Source of the DNA: Chitinophagaceae bacterium
GTDB lineage: Bacteria > Bacteroidota > Bacteroidia > Chitinophagales > Chitinophagaceae
Direction: 5' to 3'
Assembly: GCA_016720565.1 (NCBI GenBank)
Contig: JADKKJ010000011.1
Span: 124,001 to 188,000 of the forward strand
Length of the DNA stretch: 64,000 bases
Both the position numbers and the translations under genes were made by a program. The first letter of the stretch is position 1. Every line of letters begins with the position of its first letter. Positions 53,412 to 61,645 of the stretch are shown piece by piece. The notes below the pieces were generated by a model that was not told the DNA's origin, ran no database searches, and saw nothing but the letters and a program-made list of their open reading frames with translations.

Positions 53412-54158
53412 ATGAGAATCAAGAGTTTTTTAGCTGTTTCAGCGGCTTTTTGCTGCCTTACCGCTGCCGGTCAGTTCAAAAAAGGCGACCGTGTTATCGG
53501 TGCCTCAGTGGCCAGCCTGGTCTTTAATTCCGGAACCTCTGATATTACCGTGGCCAGTATTGGCAGTAATACCTCCCTGATTAAGAATCACAACATTCTT
53601 ATAAACCCATCAATGGGTTGGTTCATGGGAGAACATTCAGTGGTAGGCATACAACTTACACTTAATCCTTATGGAGGGAAGACCAGCTATGAACAAAATG
53701 GTTCTACTTACCAGAGTGATAAATCGAATAGTTATAATGTAGGTATTGGAGGTTATTTCCGCCAGTATCTTAAAGGTAAAGAATTGCTTCCCTTTGTTCA
53801 GCTTGGCCTGAACGGAGGATTAAGCAACCTGAAGACAGAAGGTTTTTTCTATGGTGGTTCCGGACCAACTGCTTATAAGATCTCCTATGATGGAAATTCT
53901 ACAGGAGGTGGTTATTTTAATGCTGCCTTTACCGCAGGGGTAACCAAAATGATCAATGAAACAGCAGGGCTTGACTTTTACATTGGCTATACTTATTCCT
54001 ATAACAAGAATACTTTCAAGAAAACCACCCTGCGTGATACAGGAAATGATGGCACTATTGATGAAAGGCTGGAAAATGAGACTACCACTAAATACACAAA
54101 TAACGGCCTGATGGCCGGGGTAGGTTTCCAGATCTTTTTAAGAGGAAAAAAGAAGTAA
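53412..54158 (+). CDS. Outer-membrane beta-barrel protein
   Basis: A 248-aa exported protein (signal peptide about 1-21, ending AAGQ). Mature residues alternate in the manner of an 8- to 10-stranded barrel, ending in GVGFQIFLRGKKK. Gly/Asn/Tyr-rich loops (SYEQNGSTYQSDKSNSYNVG) are typical of the OmpA-like small barrel families of Bacteroidota. Function is unknown. It is convergent with the DksA-like gene and shares a bidirectional terminator. Confidence 0.75.
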   Translation: MRIKSFLAVSAAFCCLTAAGQFKKGDRVIGASVASLVFNSGTSDITVASIGSNTSLIKNHNILINPSMGWFMGEHSVVGIQLTLNPYGGKTSYEQNGSTYQSDKSNSYNVGIGGYFRQYLKGKELLPFVQLGLNGGLSNLKTEGFFYGGSGPTAYKISYDGNSTGGGYFNAAFTAGVTKMINETAGLDFYIGYTYSYNKNTFKKTTLRDTGNDGTIDERLENETTTKYTNNGLMAGVGFQIFLRGKKK

Positions 54159-54171
54159 TTCCCTGAAATAT

Positions 54172-54214
54172 CAGCATAAAAAAAGCCCGGAGTACCGGGC
54201 TTTTTTTATGCTGA
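54172..54214. terminator. Bidirectional terminator with perfect 19-bp stem
   Basis: Bases 54172-54190 pair perfectly with 54196-54214 if the AT tract is included; the GC core is GCCCGG/CCGGGC around a 4-5-nt loop, with seven T's on each strand. It serves the two convergent genes. Confidence 0.9.
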
Positions 54215-54225
54215 AAGCTTTTGGC

Positions 54226-55098
54226 TTATTTGTTCATCATCTGTTTTGCTTCAATACTCAGTGTAGCATGGGGAACAGCCTTTAACCTTGCCTTGTCTAT
54301 CAGTTTACCGGTGACACGGCAGATACCATAGGTTTTATTCTCAATACGCATCATTGCTTTTTCCAAATGATCGATGAAGGTGATCTGGCGGCTGGCCATC
54401 TGGCTCAACTGCTCTCTTTCCATACTCACACTTCCATCTTCCATGGTCATGTAACGGGCTTCGTCCATATCACCACCCTCATCTTTGCGGGTGATCAACC
54501 CCTGGAGATAAGCAAGTTCTTTCTTCGCGGCATCCAGTTTTTTCTGGATGATCTCTCTGAATTCTGTCAGGTCGGCATCGGAATAACGCATAGTCGGCCC
54601 TTTAGGATGTTCTGTCATTTTATGATCCAAAATTGATTTAGTGAATTCTGGTTCGTATTTAACAGAGGACTTCATGGTGGTCTTGGGAATGATGACCTTT
54701 GAAGGTTTTGGTGGTTCCTTCTTGATCACTGGCTGCACTTTTTGTTTGATGGATACCAGGGAACGGGGATCCACTCCACCTTTTTTGAACACGGGTGCCG
54801 GGGCAGGTGCTGGTGCAGGCTTGGCTGGTTCAGCTTTCACCGGTGCCTTCGCAACAGGTTTTGCTACCGGTTTAGCGGCAGGTTTTGCTGCCGGTTTCGG
54901 TGCTGGCTTAGGGGCCGGCTTTTTCTCTGCTTTCTTTGCTACTACGGGTTTAGCTGCTTTCTTTTTTGCCACAGGTTTGGGAGCGGATTTTTGCACAGTT
55001 TTCTTAACGGCTGGTTTTTTAACAGCCTTGGGGGCGGGTTTGGCGACCTTTTTAGGTGTCTTCTTGCCGGCTTTTGAGGCTGGTTTCTTTGTTGCCAT
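54226..55098 (-). CDS. DksA/TraR-like protein with Lys/Ala/Pro-rich N-terminal tail and lost zinc finger
   Basis: A 290-aa protein. Residues 1 to about 105 are a low-complexity tail of KPA, KKP and AKP words, similar to histone H1 tails. Residues about 150-290 match the DksA/TraR coiled-coil and C-terminal region (DLTEFREIIQKKLDAAKKEL, then MRIENKTYGICRVTGKLI). Of the four zinc cysteines only Cys260 remains: CxxC reads CRVT and the second pair reads VPHATLSIEA. It may act on RNA polymerase or, through the basic tail, on DNA. It starts 3 bases after ileS and so is co-expressed with it. Confidence 0.85.
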   Translation of the reverse strand: MATKKPASKAGKKTPKKVAKPAPKAVKKPAVKKTVQKSAPKPVAKKKAAKPVVAKKAEKKPAPKPAPKPAAKPAAKPVAKPVAKAPVKAEPAKPAPAPAPAPVFKKGGVDPRSLVSIKQKVQPVIKKEPPKPSKVIIPKTTMKSSVKYEPEFTKSILDHKMTEHPKGPTMRYSDADLTEFREIIQKKLDAAKKELAYLQGLITRKDEGGDMDEARYMTMEDGSVSMEREQLSQMASRQITFIDHLEKAMMRIENKTYGICRVTGKLIDKARLKAVPHATLSIEAKQMMNK

Positions 55099-55101
55099 AA
55101 A

Positions 55102-58100
55102 TTACCCTTTTTTTAAAACGATCACATTTAGTGAATTATCATTAATATCTATCAACGTGCCCTCTTTTATTGAAGGCAGGAAATCCAGCGAATCCGCCAG
55201 AATTTCCGCGCAAATATAGTCTTTAAACTGAGCCAGCGATTCTTTTAGCCCTTCCGCCCCGGATACCTTTACCTCGATCCGGTCAGTAAGGTCAAAATCA
55301 CTGTCTTTCCGGATCTTCTGGATCCTGTTCACAAACTCCCTGGCATTGCCTTCCGATTCCAGTTCAGGAGTAAGGGTAATATCCAGCGCTACGGTCAGCC
55401 TGCCCTTGCTGGCCACGGTCCAGCCCGGAATATCCTCACTGCTGGTCTCCACCTCGCTTATTTGTAATATTACAGGTTCGCCATCAACCAGCAAATTATA
55501 TTGGCCATCCTTTTCAAAATTGGCGATCTGCTCCTGTGTAAATTCAGCGATAGCAGCCGATACGGCCTTCATTTTCGGACCCAGTTTTTTACCCAGGGCA
55601 ATGAAATTAGCCTTCATTTTTTTCCGGATGAACTGGTTATCCGGTTCCAAATATTCTATTTCTTTTACATTCACTTCGGCCCGGATCAATTCTTCGATCT
55701 TTTGCAGCTGGGCCTTCATCTGAGGGTCGAGCGCCGGGATCAATACTTTCTGCAGGGGCTGCCGGACTTTAATGTTCACTTTTTTTCGAAGGGAAAGAAC
55801 CAGTGAACAAACATCCTGGGCCAGTCGCATACGCTCTTCCAGCAAGACATCGATCATGGAAGCATTCGCCTTTGGATAGCTCACATGATGTACTGACTCC
55901 TCTTTGAACCTGCCGGACACGGCATTCAGGTTATTGAACAGGGCCTCGCTGAAAAATGGCGATACCGGAGCCACTAAGCGAAGGATGGTCTCCAGGCATT
56001 CATATAGGGTTTGATAGGCGCTGATCTTATCTTCTTCATATTCTCCTTTCCAGAATCTTCTCCGGCAAAGGCGCACATACCAGTTACTTAATTGCTCATC
56101 CACAAAATCCTCGATCAATCTTCCGGCCTGGGTGGGCTCATAATCATCCATATGGGCGGTCACTTTCTGTATCAGCGTATGCAAAGAAGAAAGTATCCAA
56201 CGGTCGATCTCGGGTCTTTTTTCCAATGGCACGGGTGCTTCCTTAAAGCTAAACCCATCTACATTGGCATAAAGTGAGAAGAACTGGTAGGTATTATAAA
56301 GTGTTCCAAAGAATTTTCGTTGCACCTCTTTGATCCCGTCCACATCAAACTTCATATTATCCCAGGGTGAGGCATTGGTAATAAGATACCAGCGGGTAGC
56401 ATCCGCTCCAAGGTCTTCAATGGTTTTGAAGGGATCCACCACATTGCCTAATCGCTTACTCATCTTATTGCCGTTCTTATCCAGCACCAGGCCATTTGAA
56501 ACACAGGTCTTGTAGGCCACCGAATCAAATACCAGGCAGGCAATAGCATGAAGGGTATAAAACCAACCGCGGGTCTGGTCCACTCCCTCAGCAATGAAAT
56601 CTGCAGGGAAACTCTCTTTGAATGTTTCTCTATTCTCAAATGGAAAATGCCATTGCGCATAAGGCATGGCCCCGCTGTCGAACCAAACATCAATAAGGTC
56701 CGGCACACGCTTCATTGGCAAGCCCTTTGAACTTACCAGGATGATATCATCTACAAATGGTTTGTGCAGGTCGAGCTTCTCATCGCTCAGAATAGCGGCA
56801 TTATCAGTACCAAGGGCTTTGTCTGCTTCGGCACCTTCATTCCTTAATTGCTCTATTGAACCTATGCAGATCTGTTCATCCCTTTCTTCGGTTCTCCAGA
56901 TGGGAAGCGGTGTTCCCCAGTAACGGCTGCGACTCAAATTCCAGTCTACCAGGTTCTCCAGCCAGTTGCCAAATCTTCCTTCACCAGTGGAAGCGGGTTT
57001 CCAGTTGATGGTCTTGTTCAATTCAACCATTCTGTCTTTAATGGCCGTGGTCTTAATGAACCAGGCATCCAGTGGATAATACAGGATGGGTTTATCAGTT
57101 CTCCAGCAATGCGGATAACTGTGCTCATATTTCTCCACCTTAAAAGCGCGGTTCTCTTTTTTCAGTTTAACGGAGATGTCTACGTTCACATCCACGTAGT
57201 CTTTCTCATCCTTATAGTTCTTTACATAGCGGTTGCTGAACTCACCCAATCCATCCAGGAATTTTCCCTGACGATCCACCATAGTAAGGATGCCGATATT
57301 ATATTTCTTTCCTACCCGGTAGTCGTCCGCGCCAAATGCCGGAGCGGTATGTACGATACCGGTACCATCTTCCGTGGTCACAAAATCTCCCAGCAAAACA
57401 CGGAAGGGTTTAGCTCCCGGTGTGATCTCCTCGATCGCCGCAGGAGAGTTTGCTTCATAAGGAAACAATTGCTCATATTCACAACCTTCCAGCTCGGAGC
57501 CTTTGAATTCGGCCAGTATTTTCCAGGGAACAATTTTCTGTTTTTCATCATAAGCATCAAAATCCCCGTCTTTCCCTTCTTCCTTAAAATATTTTGGTAC
57601 CAGGTTTTTGGCCAGCACCACATTCAGGTGATTATGCAAATAAGGATTGAAGGTCTTTACCAGCACATAATCAATATTTGGCCCCAAGGTCAATCCAAGA
57701 TTGGAAGGCAGTGTCCAGGGTGTGGTGGTCCAGGCCAGAAAGAAAAGTTCGGGGTTTGGAGCCTGCCTGCCGGACAGGCTGGTTAGCAGTTTGGAGTAGA
57801 GAAACTCACTGCGATCGTTTCTGACCGCTTTGAACATCGCCACACAACTTGTATCCTTCACATCCTTATAAGTGCCGGGCTGGTTCAGTTCATGCGAACT
57901 TAATCCAGTGCCTGCCGCAGGAGAATAAGGTTGTATGCTGACGCTTTCATACAGATAACCTTTCTTATATAATTCACTCAACAACCACCAGAGTGTTTCA
58001 ATGTATTCATTCTTGAAAGTGATATAAGGATCATTCAGGTCCACCCAATAACCCATCTTGCGCGTGATGTCATCCCATTTATCCTTATAACGCAATACTG

Positions 58101-58473
58101 CCTCGCGGCATTTCTTATTATACTCTTCTACAGAGATCTTCTTTCCAATATCTTCTTTAGTGATACCCAGTTCTTTTTCCACTCCCAGTTCAATAGGAAG
58201 CCCGTGGGTATCCCAGCCTCCTTTTCTTTTTACCTGGAAACCCTGCATGGTCTTGTACCGGCATACCATATCCTTCAGCGTGCGTGAGATCACGTGGTGG
58301 ATACCGGGCATACCATTGGCGCTGGGCGGACCTTCATAAAATACAAAGGGGGTGGCGCCGGCCCGGAGGGAGATGCTTTTTTCAAAAGTTTGGTTATCAC
58401 CCCAGTACTTAAGAATTTCCTTCTCAAATGCTGGAAGATCCAAACCCTCGTATTCGTGATATTTTTTATTCAT
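55102..58473 (-). CDS. ileS: Isoleucyl-tRNA synthetase, eukaryote-like (IleS2-type)
   Basis: It charges tRNA-Ile. The start at 58473 gives 1123 aa opening MNKKYHEYEGLDLPAFEKEI. The long C-terminal part without the zinc-binding cysteines of IleS1, and the sequence around GGWDTHGLPIELGVEKELGI, fit the eukaryote-like IleS2 type. The class I HIGH motif is swapped: residues 57-60 read GIHH instead of HxGH. KMSKR is present. A stretch near residues 230-245 (YSKLLTSLSGRQAPNPE) looks inserted and is coded by a palindromic repeat unit (57754-57796). A consensus -7 box precedes the gene. Confidence 0.95.
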   Translation of the reverse strand: MNKKYHEYEGLDLPAFEKEILKYWGDNQTFEKSISLRAGATPFVFYEGPPSANGMPGIHHVISRTLKDMVCRYKTMQGFQVKRKGGWDTHGLPIELGVEKELGITKEDIGKKISVEEYNKKCREAVLRYKDKWDDITRKMGYWVDLNDPYITFKNEYIETLWWLLSELYKKGYLYESVSIQPYSPAAGTGLSSHELNQPGTYKDVKDTSCVAMFKAVRNDRSEFLYSKLLTSLSGRQAPNPELFFLAWTTTPWTLPSNLGLTLGPNIDYVLVKTFNPYLHNHLNVVLAKNLVPKYFKEEGKDGDFDAYDEKQKIVPWKILAEFKGSELEGCEYEQLFPYEANSPAAIEEITPGAKPFRVLLGDFVTTEDGTGIVHTAPAFGADDYRVGKKYNIGILTMVDRQGKFLDGLGEFSNRYVKNYKDEKDYVDVNVDISVKLKKENRAFKVEKYEHSYPHCWRTDKPILYYPLDAWFIKTTAIKDRMVELNKTINWKPASTGEGRFGNWLENLVDWNLSRSRYWGTPLPIWRTEERDEQICIGSIEQLRNEGAEADKALGTDNAAILSDEKLDLHKPFVDDIILVSSKGLPMKRVPDLIDVWFDSGAMPYAQWHFPFENRETFKESFPADFIAEGVDQTRGWFYTLHAIACLVFDSVAYKTCVSNGLVLDKNGNKMSKRLGNVVDPFKTIEDLGADATRWYLITNASPWDNMKFDVDGIKEVQRKFFGTLYNTYQFFSLYANVDGFSFKEAPVPLEKRPEIDRWILSSLHTLIQKVTAHMDDYEPTQAGRLIEDFVDEQLSNWYVRLCRRRFWKGEYEEDKISAYQTLYECLETILRLVAPVSPFFSEALFNNLNAVSGRFKEESVHHVSYPKANASMIDVLLEERMRLAQDVCSLVLSLRKKVNIKVRQPLQKVLIPALDPQMKAQLQKIEELIRAEVNVKEIEYLEPDNQFIRKKMKANFIALGKKLGPKMKAVSAAIAEFTQEQIANFEKDGQYNLLVDGEPVILQISEVETSSEDIPGWTVASKGRLTVALDITLTPELESEGNAREFVNRIQKIRKDSDFDLTDRIEVKVSGAEGLKESLAQFKDYICAEILADSLDFLPSIKEGTLIDINDNSLNVIVLKKG
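57754..57796. repeat. Palindromic unit with 8-bp direct repeats, inside ileS
   Basis: GTTTGGAG occurs at 57754-57761 and 57789-57796; between them AGCCTGCC..GGACAGGCT (57760-57780) is palindromic at its ends (AGCCTG/CAGGCT). The reading frame of ileS stays open through it. Confidence 0.6.
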
Positions 58474-58490
58474 ATTCCGCGAAAGATTTG

Positions 58491-58498
58491 CAAAGGTA
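58491..58498 (-). promoter_or_regulatory. -7 promoter box for ileS
   Basis: The minus strand reads TACCTTTG, an exact TAnnTTTG match, 17 bases upstream of the start at 58473. It makes 58473 a better start than the ATG at 58509. Confidence 0.6.
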
Positions 58499-58523
58499 TG
58501 AAAATCCATGGGCTATTGAATGC

Positions 58524-58557
58524 AAAAAGCCACCCTGCAAATCATTGCAGGGTGGCT
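58524..58557 (-). terminator. Terminator of the hmuY-like gene
   Basis: A perfect 13-bp stem (58528-58540 with 58545-58557), 4-nt loop, followed on the minus strand by TTTTGC. It separates the heme-uptake pair from ileS. Confidence 0.9.
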
Positions 58558-58575
58558 CAATAAATCAAAAAATCA

Positions 58576-59244
58576 TCAAAAGTTCATAGTGCCGTTTGGC
58601 TGATATGTATAACGGAAGGTATAATACCGCTGTTCGTTTATTTTAACCTGGTCGGTAGCATTGGCACCTGGCGTAACACCCCCTTTATAATAATTCAACA
58701 CTTCCAGTTTGGCATATTTGCCATTGGCTGTGCGGATCACCAACACTCTTCCGGGGATCGGCGTCAACAGGTTGTTCGCGCCATCATAATTATACCATCC
58801 TTTGCCGGATCCTTTTGTGATAGCATAAGAAACCGGATGGTTATCTACCCTGAATACAGAGTCAACCGGAATGGATGTGAGCGATTCAAAAGCGCCCACC
58901 CAAACAAATGCACCACCGGTACCCGGACCGCCTGTTGCATTGTTCACCCGAATGGTAGTACCAGAGAAGGCAAGGTCCCAGTTGGTACTGTTGGAATCTG
59001 CATTAGACACCCATGAATTAGTACGCAGATTGAAGAAAGAATAAATGCCTGCGCCAAATGGCTGGCCCTGGCCACTGATACCAATAATGGTATCTGCCGG
59101 AAGGTTTCTAACATTCACGGTACTACCGGATACGCTTACATTATATGCAGCAGGATCTGCGGGTGTTGGCGCAGGTACATTATCTTTTTTGCATGCTGTA
59201 AGCAGTGTCGTTACTGCAATCAGAGAAAGGATAAACTGTTTCAT
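58576..59244 (-). CDS. HmuY-family lipoprotein (probable heme binding)
   Basis: A 222-aa lipoprotein (lipobox Cys18 in LLTAC). After a Pro/Ala linker it has the HmuY-type beta fold, with IYSFFNLRTN, NSTNWDLAFSGTTIRVN, GKGWYNYD and KYAKLEVLNYY. HmuY proteins capture heme outside the cell and pass it to a TonB receptor. The TonB-dependent receptor lies 25 bases upstream on the same strand. The heme-binding residues vary in this family, so heme specificity is inferred from context and fold. Confidence 0.85.
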   Translation of the reverse strand: MKQFILSLIAVTTLLTACKKDNVPAPTPADPAAYNVSVSGSTVNVRNLPADTIIGISGQGQPFGAGIYSFFNLRTNSWVSNADSNSTNWDLAFSGTTIRVNNATGGPGTGGAFVWVGAFESLTSIPVDSVFRVDNHPVSYAITKGSGKGWYNYDGANNLLTPIPGRVLVIRTANGKYAKLEVLNYYKGGVTPGANATDQVKINEQRYYTFRYTYQPNGTMNF

Positions 59245-59269
59245 TTGTTATTATTTGTTTTTTATAAGG

Positions 59270-61405
59270 TCATTGTTTATTGTTTCTGAAGAATCGATAA
59301 TTCGCACCCAGGTAGATCATACGGCCCTGCAGGTTTGGCAGGTAGGAGAGGTCGCGATAATTACCAAGGTTATCAATACCGGCCTGAAGTCTCCAGCCAT
59401 TTTTCAGTTCCCTACCTGCTGTGAAATTTACAAGTAAGGATCCTTTTGCGAATTCATCCTGCTCATTGTATATGCCATTGCCATCTTTATCGGCCACGGC
59501 CCACTGGCTGCGGTAAGAAAAGCGAAGTGTTGCATAGAAAAGGCCTGGTTGCTGCCAGGTGAATTTAAGGTTGCCCATATGGCGGCTCCTGTTTGGCAGG
59601 CCGATATATTCTTTTAATTGCAGCAGCCGGCTATACCCGTTAGCATCGCGGGTATATTGTTTTCCGTCTTTTACTGATCTTCTTTCGTCTTTATCTGCAG
59701 TGTTCAGGTATTGATAACCGGAAGAAATACTAAGGTTTGAAAAAGGTTTCCAGGTAAGTTCAAGCTCGGTGCCCTGGGTAAATGCTTTTTTTACGTTGAT
59801 ATAAGAAAATACCTGCGCCCCTGTGGATTTGGTGGCCACCTGCCTTACATCGATCAGGTTCTCTACATCATTGCGGAAAATATTGAGGCTGCCGGAGAGT
59901 TTACTGTCTATAGTGAAATTTGCACCCAGGTTAGCTCCTGTAGAAAATTCAGGTGTCAGCGTTTTCAGTTTATAAAAATCTTCTTTTACCTCCGATATCT
60001 GTCCCAGCTGCTGTAACTGGGTGATGATCTTTACTGCATCAATGGTTCCAAATACGGAATAACCTCCGGCTGCATTATTGGTAAAATTGAGATAGAGCTG
60101 GCGGAAATCGGGAGCTTTAAACCCACGGCCCACGGAAGCATTAAAAGAAAGTTTTGGAGAAGCTTTATAACGCAGCGCCAGTTTGGGACTAAAGGCGGCG
60201 GCGAATAATTTATTATCATCATAACGAAAACCAGCGATCAGCGTTATTTTATCAGAAGGTCTCCATTCTTCCTGTACAAACCCGTAAAGGATCTGGTTCT
60301 GTTTTTTACTGCTTAGGTCATCGTACCGGGTAGAGCGGGCCTGGTCAAGGCTATAGCCGGCACCGAGGGTAAGCGTGGATCTTTCCGAATTGATATCTGT
60401 CTGGTTCTCGATGCGGTAAAAATTCTGCCTGAACTCATCATTATATGCACTGTCCGGCACTTCACGGAAGCGAAGCCTTTGTGATCCGTTGTAAGCTGTG
60501 AAATAACCCCTCAGGCTGCTTCGAATATTCTTATTGAACTGGTGCAGGAATACCGGGCTGATATTAAGATCGCTGTTTTGCTCCCTGCCATAAGAATTGG
60601 TCACATTTCCATTATTGCCTACTGCAAATTCCTGCCTGATATGATCCAGCGTATGGCGGATTCCCAGTGAGAATTTGCTTTTCTGGTTAAAAACATAATT
60701 CGTTTGCAGTTGATTGGTGAATCGGCGAATGGGCTGCGCGATCCGGTCAGTTGAAAAAGGGCGAAAACTTACGCCATCAAACAAAAGCGCATCACCCGAA
60801 TATTGCCAGCCGAATTTACCAATGGTATTACCCATTCTTGCATTAAGGTCAAGGCTTTTGAAAGCTTCATTGCTCCATGGACTTGCCCAGCCTTTATCAG
60901 GATCTCCAAAACCATAGCGAATGCCCAGTTCCGCATTTTTGCGGAAAGAACGGTCGGTAATGATATTGATCACACCCGCCATCGCTTCAGATCCATATAA
61001 ACTGGAAGAAGGGCCCTTTACGATCTCAATTTTTTTTACCGAACCAGCAGAGATGCGGTTCAGATCGAGCACGCCCGCCGTACGGCCTACCAATGGCTCA
61101 CCATCTATCAGTATCAGGGTATAATCAGGATTCAACCCCTGCATTTGCACACCGGCGCCAAAACCATTGGTAATATAAATACCTGTTTGTTCCTGTAAAA
61201 TATCTTTTAAACGAAGTGAACCTGATTGGCGAATGGTTTGCTGACTGATGATGCGTACCGGAACCGCTACATTTCCCAGTTTTCTTTCAGTACGGGTAGC
61301 CGTTACCACTATTTCATCCATTGTCTTGTTGAAAAGCGTATCCGACTGAGCACCGGCAGCAAGTGCAAGGATGGATACAAATGGAAGGATGAATAATTTT
61401 CTCAT
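59270..61405 (-). CDS. TonB-dependent outer-membrane receptor (probable heme receptor)
   Basis: A 711-aa receptor: signal peptide about 1-20 (start 61405), a TonB-box-like region with EIVVTATRTERKLG, a plug (about 40-150; VQMQGLNPDYTLILIDGEPL, IEIVKGPSSSLYGSEAMAGVINI), and a 22-strand barrel ending YLGANYRFF. It lacks the N-terminal carboxypeptidase-like domain of SusC proteins, which fits a metal, heme or cobalamin receptor. The adjacent HmuY-like gene favours heme. ATG at 61411 is an alternative start. A near-match AATCTTTG lies upstream as a possible -7 box. Confidence 0.9.
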   Translation of the reverse strand: MRKLFILPFVSILALAAGAQSDTLFNKTMDEIVVTATRTERKLGNVAVPVRIISQQTIRQSGSLRLKDILQEQTGIYITNGFGAGVQMQGLNPDYTLILIDGEPLVGRTAGVLDLNRISAGSVKKIEIVKGPSSSLYGSEAMAGVINIITDRSFRKNAELGIRYGFGDPDKGWASPWSNEAFKSLDLNARMGNTIGKFGWQYSGDALLFDGVSFRPFSTDRIAQPIRRFTNQLQTNYVFNQKSKFSLGIRHTLDHIRQEFAVGNNGNVTNSYGREQNSDLNISPVFLHQFNKNIRSSLRGYFTAYNGSQRLRFREVPDSAYNDEFRQNFYRIENQTDINSERSTLTLGAGYSLDQARSTRYDDLSSKKQNQILYGFVQEEWRPSDKITLIAGFRYDDNKLFAAAFSPKLALRYKASPKLSFNASVGRGFKAPDFRQLYLNFTNNAAGGYSVFGTIDAVKIITQLQQLGQISEVKEDFYKLKTLTPEFSTGANLGANFTIDSKLSGSLNIFRNDVENLIDVRQVATKSTGAQVFSYINVKKAFTQGTELELTWKPFSNLSISSGYQYLNTADKDERRSVKDGKQYTRDANGYSRLLQLKEYIGLPNRSRHMGNLKFTWQQPGLFYATLRFSYRSQWAVADKDGNGIYNEQDEFAKGSLLVNFTAGRELKNGWRLQAGIDNLGNYRDLSYLPNLQGRMIYLGANYRFFRNNKQ

Positions 61406-61600
61406 GGTCATTTTTGATTGAGCACAAAGATTGACCACTGCGTATATTATTTTATCATGTAATTGTCATGAAAGAGATGTTGAATTATGTTTTACAAAGA
61501 AATGACGCGTACTTGTCGATATATCATTGCAGTTACTGACCAGCATCAGTGCCTTCATAAAATTAATTGCTGATACCTCCATAAAAATTAGGTGTTGAAT

Positions 61601-61625
61601 AAAAAAAAGGGGCCTGAGCCCCTTT
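61601..61625 (-). terminator. Terminator of the SprB-repeat gene
   Basis: Stem AAAGGGGC (61606-61613) with GCCCCTTT (61618-61625), loop CTGA, followed on the minus strand by a T run. The rest of 61406-61600 shows no gene. Confidence 0.85.
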
Positions 61626-61645
61626 GAAAGTTTTCCCGGAAATGA

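Noticed and set aside
57109..57786. A 225-codon plus-strand open frame
   Set aside because: It is antisense to ileS and has no domain; length arises from codon bias of the real gene.
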